This document shows, piece by piece, positions 5,267 to 9,392 of a stretch of DNA of 9,392 nucleotides. The stretch spans positions 1 to 9,392 of the forward strand of contig JAEZKX010000002.1 of assembly GCA_023436025.1 (NCBI GenBank), in the 5' to 3' direction. Both the position numbers and the translations under genes were made by a program. The notes beneath the pieces are model-generated. The model did no database searches, was not told the origin of the DNA, and worked only from the letters and a program-made list of their open reading frames with translations. This DNA is from Pseudomonadota bacterium. Lineage in GTDB: Bacteria > Pseudomonadota > Gammaproteobacteria > Burkholderiales > Burkholderiaceae_C. The first letter of the stretch is position 1, and each line of letters opens with the position of its first letter.

Positions 5267-6577
5267 ATGCTCGACGTCAACCTGTTACGAAAAGACCTGC
5301 CCGCGGTGGTCAAGCGGCTCGAAACGCGCAAGCAGCCGCAGCCCTACCTGGACGTCGCGGCATTCCAGCAGCTGGAGGCCGAACGCAAGACCATCCAGAC
5401 CCGCACCGAGGAGCTGCAGGCGCGGCGCAACCACCTGTCCAAGCAGATCGGCCAGCTCAAGGCCAAGGGCGAATCGGCCGATGCGGTGATGGCCGAGGTG
5501 GCGCAGGCCAAGGCGGAGCTGGAGCGCTCGGCCGCGCGGCTCGATGAGATCCAGCCCGAGATGCAGGCCCTGCTGCTGGCCGTGCCCAACCTGCCGCACG
5601 AAAGCGTGCCGGTCGGCGCCGACGAGAGCGGCAACGTCGAGGTGCGCAAGTGGGGCGAGCCGCCGAAGTTCGACTTCGCGGTGAAGGACCATGTCGACGT
5701 CGGCGGGCCGCTGGGCCTGGACTTCGAGACCGGCGTCAAATTGAGCGGCGCGCGCTTCACGGTGATGAAGGGGGCGGTGGCGCGCCTGCACCGGGCGCTG
5801 GCGCAGTTCATGCTGGACGTGCACACGCAGGAGCACGGCTACACCGAGATGAACACGCCGGTGATCGTGAGCGAGGCCACGTTGCGCGGCACCGGCCAGC
5901 TGCCCAAGTTCGAGGGCGACCTGTTCGCGGTGCGCAAGGGCGGGCAGGAAGGCCTGGCCGACGCCGAGCAGCACGCGCTGTACCTGATTCCCACCAGCGA
6001 GGTGACGCTGACCAACTTCGTGCGCGACGAGATCGTGGCCGAGGCGGCGCTGCCGCTGCGCCTGACCGGCCACACACTGTGCTTCCGCTCCGAGGCGGGA
6101 AGCGCCGGGCGCGACACGCGCGGCATGATCCGCCAGCACCAGTTCGAGAAGGTCGAGATGGTGCAGGTGGTGCACCCGGACCAGAGCTACCAGGCGCTGG
6201 AGGAGATGACGCGCCATGCCGGGGCCATCCTGCAGAAGCTCAAGCTGCCCTACCGCGTGATGCTGCTGTGCACCGGCGACATGGGCTTCGGCGCGACCAA
6301 GACCTACGACCTGGAAGTGTGGCTGCCGGGGCAGGACGCCTACCGCGAGATCAGCTCGGTGTCGAACTGCGAAGCCTTCCAGGCGCGTCGGCTGCATGCG
6401 CGCTTCAAGAATGCGCAGGGCAAGAACGAACTGGTGCACACGCTCAACGGCTCCGGCCTGGCCGTGGGCCGCACGCTGGTGGCGGTGCTGGAGAACTACC
6501 AGAACGCTGACGGATCGGTGACCGTGCCCGAGGTGCTGCGGCCCTACCTGGGCGGGCTGGAGCGGCTGGTTCCGTAA
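5267..6577 (+). CDS. serS: Seryl-tRNA synthetase
   Basis: SerRS charges tRNA-Ser with serine (EC 6.1.1.11). The 436-residue protein has the normal bacterial layout. It starts MLDVNLLRKDLP and has an N-terminal antiparallel coiled-coil arm (about 28-105) that grips the long variable arm of tRNA-Ser. The class II catalytic domain follows. Motif 1 ends in the TEMNTPVIVS region (193-202), TSE (243-245) contributes to serine binding, motif 2 includes FRSEAG (273-278) with Arg274, and motif 3 is NGSGLAVGRTL (394-404) with Arg402. The serine-specific SSVSNCEAFQARR block (363-375) is intact. The ATG at 5267 is the family start. A substrate tRNA-Ser gene lies about 835 bases downstream. Confidence 0.97.
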   Translation: MLDVNLLRKDLPAVVKRLETRKQPQPYLDVAAFQQLEAERKTIQTRTEELQARRNHLSKQIGQLKAKGESADAVMAEVAQAKAELERSAARLDEIQPEMQALLLAVPNLPHESVPVGADESGNVEVRKWGEPPKFDFAVKDHVDVGGPLGLDFETGVKLSGARFTVMKGAVARLHRALAQFMLDVHTQEHGYTEMNTPVIVSEATLRGTGQLPKFEGDLFAVRKGGQEGLADAEQHALYLIPTSEVTLTNFVRDEIVAEAALPLRLTGHTLCFRSEAGSAGRDTRGMIRQHQFEKVEMVQVVHPDQSYQALEEMTRHAGAILQKLKLPYRVMLLCTGDMGFGATKTYDLEVWLPGQDAYREISSVSNCEAFQARRLHARFKNAQGKNELVHTLNGSGLAVGRTLVAVLENYQNADGSVTVPEVLRPYLGGLERLVP

Positions 6578-6630
6578 GCGAGGCGCCGCCGTCCCCCTCC
6601 GGCCCTTGCGTATTGGTGGTCGGGGGCGAC

Positions 6631-6671
6631 AGCGGCGCGCGCTGCGGCGCACTGCACAGGCTCGCGCCGCT
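6631..6671. terminator. Inverted repeat between convergent serS and hypothetical gene, candidate terminator
   Basis: AGCGGCGCG (6631-6639) and CGCGCCGCT (6663-6671) are perfect 9-base complements around a 23-base loop. The right arm runs into the stop codon of the minus-strand gene (6670-6672). A looser pairing, GCCGC/GCGGC with CCCCC/GGGGG (6585-6597 and 6622-6636), competes with it. No T-tract is present on either strand, so a terminator role is tentative. Confidence 0.3.
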
Positions 6672-7236
6672 AGCCGTCGCCCATGTGCACCCAGTCCGGC
6701 TCCGCCATCCCATGGAGATAGCGGGCCACTTCCTGCAACTTGCCATGACGGTCGGCCCAGGCGATGTGCTCACGAAAGCACAGCCGGCGCTGCAGGTTCG
6801 ACAGCGTGTTCCACTGCCAGGGCTGCACCGGCGGCGGCGCGAGGTCCGCATAGCGGTCACCTTCCAGCAGGATGTAGAGCGCCGACCACAGCATCTGGCG
6901 CGGGCAGACGCGGTTGTGGCGGCGCGCCATCACCAGCACCTCGTCGAGCGTCCAGCGGCCGCTGCATGCCGGCTCCTGCGGCCCATCGGCCTGGCCATCG
7001 CCGCTGAGCGGAATGCTGGACGAGGGCAGGGTGTCGGCGAACTGCAGGTCGAGGCGCCGCGACTCCTCGTGGAACGCATCCCACATCGACTCGCCGCCTT
7101 CGTGCGCCTGCGGAACCTCTGCCGGGTGCAGCCACAGGTCGTCCGCCGCTGGCATGGGCCGCGCCTGCCTGCGCGGGCTGTTCTGCGGGTTGCGCCCCCG
7201 GTTCAGGGCGGCGCGGAATCGTCCACCGAGTGCCAT
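6670..7236 (-). CDS. Conserved-looking hypothetical protein, Trp-rich C-terminal half
   Basis: I do not recognise a named family. With the ATG at 7236 the protein has 188 residues. It has a basic, probably disordered N terminus (1-30), a segment DDLWLHPAEVP (32-42), an acidic/Ser-rich linker (about 64-90) and a helical, aromatic C-terminal domain (about 94-188). That domain has WTLDEVLVMARRHNRVCP, WSALYILLEGDRYADL, WQWNTLSNLQRRLCF and a DWVHMGDG tail. No signal peptide or membrane segment is seen. The C-terminal half looks strongly constrained, so the gene is probably real. The start is uncertain: an internal ATG at 7152 (MPAADDLW) would give 160 residues, an ATG at 7368 would give 232 but overlaps low-complexity sequence, and none has a clear ribosome binding site. 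It is convergent with serS and divergent from the tRNA gene. Confidence 0.7.
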   Translation of the reverse strand: MALGGRFRAALNRGRNPQNSPRRQARPMPAADDLWLHPAEVPQAHEGGESMWDAFHEESRRLDLQFADTLPSSSIPLSGDGQADGPQEPACSGRWTLDEVLVMARRHNRVCPRQMLWSALYILLEGDRYADLAPPPVQPWQWNTLSNLQRRLCFREHIAWADRHGKLQEVARYLHGMAEPDWVHMGDG

Positions 7237-7374
7237 AAAGGCATCTTGGGAAGAAGAGCGCGCCCGGGGGCGTAGGCGAGCGCCGATGGTCGGCCCCAGA
7301 AGCCGGGCAGGGCGTGAAATCTTCCTGCCGGGCGCGGCACGCGGCTGGCCGTGCAGCGGGCCCGGCACCTCGGC

Positions 7375-7380
7375 TACAAT
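7375..7380 (+). promoter_or_regulatory. Candidate -10 box of tRNA-Ser
   Basis: TACAAT, 5 of 6 to consensus, lies 31 bases before the mature tRNA 5' end. The transcript would start near 7387, giving a 5' leader of about 25 bases for RNase P removal. The -35 region is GC-rich and not convincing. Apart from this hexamer, nothing else is recognisable in 7237-7411. Confidence 0.5.
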
Positions 7381-7411
7381 GGCGGACTTCGCACCACGCG
7401 AACCGAATTCA

Positions 7412-7502
7412 GGAGCGGTGGCAGAGTGGTCGAATGCGCCGGACTCGAAATCCGGTATACGGTTTCACCGTATCGAGGGTTCGAATCCCTCCTGCTCCGC
7501 CA
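7412..7502 (+). tRNA. tRNA-Ser (anticodon CGA), CCA encoded
   Basis: A full cloverleaf can be folded. The acceptor is GGAGCGG (7412-7418) with CTGCTCC (7492-7498, one G-T pair). The D stem is GCA/TGC and the anticodon stem CCGGA/TCCGG (7439-7443 and 7451-7455), with loop CTCGAAA giving anticodon CGA (7446-7448), which reads UCG. A long class II variable arm has a 7-bp stem, ATACGGT/ACCGTAT (7457-7473). The T arm is GAGGG-TTCGAAT-CCCTC (7475-7491). The discriminator is G (7499) and CCA (7500-7502) is encoded. The long variable arm and the anticodon both fix the serine identity. The tRNA is intact even though its 3' end is the likely integration target of the adjacent element. Confidence 0.97.
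7475..7502 (+). other. Probable attachment site (attL) in the tRNA-Ser 3' end
   Basis: A P4-type integrase gene begins 177 bases after the tRNA in the same orientation. Integrases of this family typically recombine within the T arm and 3' end of a tRNA, and the incoming element restores the tRNA sequence. The core is therefore expected in this stretch. A direct copy of it would mark the other end of the element; no such copy is present within this window, so the site is inferred. Confidence 0.5.
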
Positions 7503-7508
7503 GGACCT

Positions 7509-7535
7509 CCCCAAGGTCCCCCAAGTAGACCCAAG
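7509..7535 (+). repeat. Phased CCCAAG motifs, cluster 1
   Basis: CCCCAAG (7509-7515), CCCCAAG (7519-7525) and ACCCAAG (7529-7535) recur at exactly 10-base intervals, placing them on the same face of the DNA helix. They start 7 bases after the tRNA. Their likely role, by analogy with other tRNA-targeting elements, is as arm-type binding sites for the integrase. That role is inferred. Confidence 0.75.
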
Positions 7536-7544
7536 CCGTCAGTC

Positions 7545-7561
7545 GATTCTCCTTGAGAATC
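7545..7561. repeat. Short perfect hairpin between the two motif clusters
   Basis: GATTCTC (7545-7551) and GAGAATC (7555-7561) are perfect 7-base complements around a 3-base loop, CTT. It lies between the phased clusters. No T-run follows, so a tRNA terminator is not well supported; a protein-binding site in the attachment arm is equally possible. Confidence 0.5.
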
Positions 7562-7592
7562 AACGACTTGCAGGCAGAATGCGGCCTCGGTT

Positions 7593-7618
7593 CCCCAAGG
7601 TCGCCCAACAATCCCCAA
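7593..7618 (+). repeat. Phased CCCAA motifs, cluster 2
   Basis: CCCCAA (7593), GCCCAA (7603) and CCCCAA (7613) repeat the exact 10-base spacing of cluster 1, shifted by 84 bases (about eight helical turns). The first two motifs lie in a longer match: CCCCAAGGTCGCCCAAC (7593-7609) agrees with CCCCAAGGTCCCCCAAG (7509-7525) at 15 of 17 positions. The two clusters are probably duplicate binding arrays of the same protein. Confidence 0.75.
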
Positions 7619-7634
7619 ATCGCGCCGTAGGTAC

Positions 7635-7679
7635 GGTGTTGGTATCGACTGAGAGGGGTCACTGCCCGATACCAACACC
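7635..7679. promoter_or_regulatory. Perfect 13-bp inverted repeat ending at the integrase start codon
   Basis: GGTGTTGGTATCG (7635-7647) and CGATACCAACACC (7667-7679) are exact reverse complements around a 19-base loop. The right arm touches the integrase ATG at 7680. In RNA this would be a stem directly before the start codon, and in DNA an operator spaced 32 bases centre to centre. Either would let the element control integrase expression. The loop contains GAGAGGGG (7651-7658), the only Shine-Dalgarno-like sequence nearby, though it is 21 bases from the ATG. Confidence 0.7.
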
Positions 7680-8963
7680 ATGCCCGCAATCAACAAGCTC
7701 ACTGACACTCAGTGCCGTAAGGCAGAGCCGCGAGAAAAGCCGTACAAGCTCTTCGACGGCAACGGGTTGCACCTCCTGATCACCCCAGCTGGTTCCAAGG
7801 TGTGGCGGCAGGCCTACCGCCGCCCCCAGGACGGGAAGCAGGACACGCTGGCCCACGGTCCCTACCCGCTGATCACGCTGCAGCAGGTACGCGAGAAGCG
7901 GGACGATGCCTTGCGACTGCTGCTCGAGGGCCAAGACCCCAAGAAGGCAGCTAAGGCCGCCACCGCGCCAGCGGCGAGTCAGAAGTGCATCACACTGCAA
8001 GAGGCTTCTGACAGGTACTGGGACGGCAGGCAGGACCTCAGCGAGGGCTACCTCGCCAACGCGAAACGCGGGATCGAGCTGCACCTTTCGACCCTACTGA
8101 AACGGGACATGCGCTCGGTGACCCACGACGAGTTCCTCCAAGAGATGAACGTCATGAACGCGGCCGGCAAGTTCGTCTACCTTCGCAAGGTGCGCATGTG
8201 GGCATCGCAGGTGTGGCACTGGGCTGTCGCGCAGAAGTACGCCGACCAGAACATCCCGGATTTAATTGACACGAGGCGGGGATTCGGCAGCCGCCCGGTG
8301 CAGAACTTCGCCTCCCTGCATCCGGAACGGGAGTTTCCGAAGTTCTGGCGCCGCGTCGGCTATGAAGACGAGCTGTTGTCCGTGTTGGCCGCAGAGATGA
8401 TCGCGTACACCTGGGGGCGCACCAAGGAAGTCCGCTTCATGGAGTGGACGGAGATCGACGCCTTCTCGGGGCTGTTCTCCGCCGGGCGACGTGGCATGGT
8501 GCCAGACGTGGATCGAGAATGGCTTTGGGAGATCCCGGAGGGAAAGATGAAGCGCCGGCGGGCGCACGTCGTGCCTATGCCCAGGCGCGCCCGCGAACTC
8601 CTGCTGAAGCTCTGGGCTCGCAGTAAGGGCAGCAAGTACGTCTTCCCGGCGGAGCACCGCCTCGATCGCACCATCAGCGAGAACACGGTGTTGGAGTTGA
8701 TTGAGCGTATCGGGTACAAGGGCCTAATGACGGGCCATGGATTCCGCAGTGTCGCTTCGACCTGGGGCAACGAGCGCGGGTACAACAAGGACTGGATCGA
8801 GCTCCAACTCTCGCACGCAGAGGGCAACAAGGCGCGTGGTGCGTACAACAAGGCGGAGTATCTGGAAGGCCGTCGCAAGATGCTGCAGGACTTCGCGGAC
8901 TGGCTGGACAGCCACCGAAAAGAAAACGCCGCCAACGGCGGCATTGCGCTGGTGGCGGCTTAA
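7680..8963 (+). CDS. P4-type tyrosine site-specific integrase
   Basis: This 427-residue integrase inserts or excises an element at the adjacent tRNA-Ser. The N terminus (about 1-90) is the DUF4102-type arm-binding domain: KLTDTQCRKA, the KLFDGNGLHLLITPAGSKVWR segment (seen as GNGLHLLITPAGSKVW, 28-42) and GPYPLITLQQVREKRDDA. A core-binding SAM-like domain follows (about 104-200). The catalytic domain carries Arg247 (TWGRTKE), a Lys in GKMKRR (289 or 291), His353 and Arg356 (HGFR), His379 (LSHAEG) and the nucleophile Tyr389 (GAYN), all intact. The C-terminal LEGRRKMLQDFADWLDS is typical of the family. The ATG at 7680 suits the family N terminus. Codons are less GC-biased than in serS, consistent with transfer. 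It is convergent with the next gene, with 19 bases between stops. Confidence 0.95.
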   Translation: MPAINKLTDTQCRKAEPREKPYKLFDGNGLHLLITPAGSKVWRQAYRRPQDGKQDTLAHGPYPLITLQQVREKRDDALRLLLEGQDPKKAAKAATAPAASQKCITLQEASDRYWDGRQDLSEGYLANAKRGIELHLSTLLKRDMRSVTHDEFLQEMNVMNAAGKFVYLRKVRMWASQVWHWAVAQKYADQNIPDLIDTRRGFGSRPVQNFASLHPEREFPKFWRRVGYEDELLSVLAAEMIAYTWGRTKEVRFMEWTEIDAFSGLFSAGRRGMVPDVDREWLWEIPEGKMKRRRAHVVPMPRRARELLLKLWARSKGSKYVFPAEHRLDRTISENTVLELIERIGYKGLMTGHGFRSVASTWGNERGYNKDWIELQLSHAEGNKARGAYNKAEYLEGRRKMLQDFADWLDSHRKENAANGGIALVAA

Positions 8964-8982
8964 TCCGGGCTGGTGCCCTGGG

Positions 8983-9392
8983 CTACAGCGGGAAGCCTCT
9001 CGCAATGAGCGTCGAGCGCTTCCAGCCCATAAGCTTGGTCGTGGGCTTCGAGTCTGGCGGCGGCAGGGTCCCGTTTTTCATCCACAGACGGATGGTCTCG
9101 CTGGAGCGGCCTACAAGCTTGCGCAGTTCGTCGCGCCAGACAATTGGGTCCTCGAAGCGGGCGAGGAGCTCCGGGTGGCTGCCGACAACTCCTTGAGCCG
9201 GAGCGGGCGTGTTTTGTGCCAGGCGGATCGCTGCGATGGACTGATCGTTATGGGGCCGTTTCTTCAATTCATTCAGGGGCAGTAGCGAGCGCTGACCATC
9301 ACTGTGAGTCGTGACCGCTGGCCAGGCACGCGGGCTTACAGAAAGTACGTTGGCGAGCGCCTGCCGGCGCTCAGATTCGAGCTGTGTTCCAG
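8983..9392 (-). CDS. AlpA/excisionase-like DNA-binding protein, 5' end outside window
   Basis: The minus-strand frame is open from the window edge (first full codon at 9390-9388) to TAG at 8983-8985, giving 135 residues here. The C-terminal 55 residues look like an AlpA/Xis-type small DNA-binding domain: WRDELRKLVGRSSETIRLWMK can be read as helix (RDELRKLVG), turn and recognition helix (SSETIRLWMKNG), then a short wing ending KLMGWKRSTL. Such proteins control element excision or integrase transcription, which fits its place beside the integrase. No ATG occurs in this frame within the window. A TTG at 9267 would give 94 residues, but the sequence before it (QLESERRQALANVLSVSPRA and onward) looks coding, so the true start is probably beyond 9392. 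The N-terminal part is not recognised. Confidence 0.65.
   Translation of the reverse strand, partial: GTQLESERRQALANVLSVSPRAWPAVTTHSDGQRSLLPLNELKKRPHNDQSIAAIRLAQNTPAPAQGVVGSHPELLARFEDPIVWRDELRKLVGRSSETIRLWMKNGTLPPPDSKPTTKLMGWKRSTLIARGFPL

Larger units (their letters stand above)
7475..9392 (+). mobile_element. Left end of a tRNA-Ser-integrated element (prophage or genomic island), partial
   Basis: The stretch holds, in order: the tRNA 3' end, a repeat-rich noncoding attachment arm (7503-7679), a P4-type tyrosine integrase, and a convergent gene with an excisionase-like DNA-binding domain. Base composition is visibly less GC-rich than the housekeeping genes to the left, with more A/T-ending codons. 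The right end lies beyond the window, so the size, cargo and type of element are unknown. Confidence 0.75.

Noticed and set aside
5285..6652. 455-codon minus-strand ORF opposite serS
   Set aside because: Its composition (His, Gln, Arg, Leu) is the usual antisense product of GC-rich coding DNA and no domain is recognisable.
7503..7679. Second tRNA fragment or attR copy near the integrase
   Set aside because: No repeat of the tRNA T-arm or 3' end is found after 7502 within the window, so the far end of the element is not here.

Overview
The window looks like part of a high-GC betaproteobacterial chromosome, most likely Burkholderiales and probably Comamonadaceae. This is an inference from strong G/C bias at third codon positions, the character of the proteins (RadC, SerRS, an SlpA-type FKBP next to IspH) and GC-poor promoter hexamers set in GC-rich DNA. 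No species can be named from the sequence alone.

Layout of the core part (1-7502). The window opens with the last codons of an unidentified gene, then a GC-rich hairpin and a 9-bp minisatellite. A group II truncated haemoglobin (+) follows. It is separated from a convergent radC-smr pair (-) by a large imperfect palindrome built from short GCAAAAGTC-like units. Divergent from radC is a tightly packed three-gene unit: fkpB/slpA-type peptidyl-prolyl isomerase, ispH (last step of the MEP isoprenoid pathway) and a PLP-dependent serine/threonine dehydratase-like enzyme. Its junctions overlap by 1 and 4 bases. A VOC/PhnB-like protein (-) and serS (+) then diverge from a 58-bp shared promoter region. 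After serS come a conserved-looking hypothetical gene (-) and a complete tRNA-Ser(CGA) with encoded CCA.

Mobile part (about 7475-9392, cut by the window edge). Immediately after the tRNA comes what looks like the left end of an integrative element, either a prophage or a genomic island. It has a noncoding attachment region with two clusters of three CCCAA motifs at exactly 10-bp spacing, a 7-bp stem hairpin between them, and a perfect 13-bp inverted repeat ending directly at the integrase ATG. A full-length P4-type tyrosine integrase follows, then a convergent gene with an AlpA/excisionase-like helix-turn-helix at its C terminus. That last gene is open to the window edge, so its true start is outside.

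How it fits together: most of the window is ordinary housekeeping sequence. The best candidates for a second look are the phased repeat array and start-codon palindrome at the integrase, the large palindrome at 701-840, the two promoters whose -10 hexamers lie exactly 6 nt before the start codon (predicted leaderless mRNAs for the globin and SerRS genes), and the uncharacterised protein between serS and tRNA-Ser. No clearly new multi-gene system is visible. If one exists it would be cargo of the integrated element beyond position 9392.
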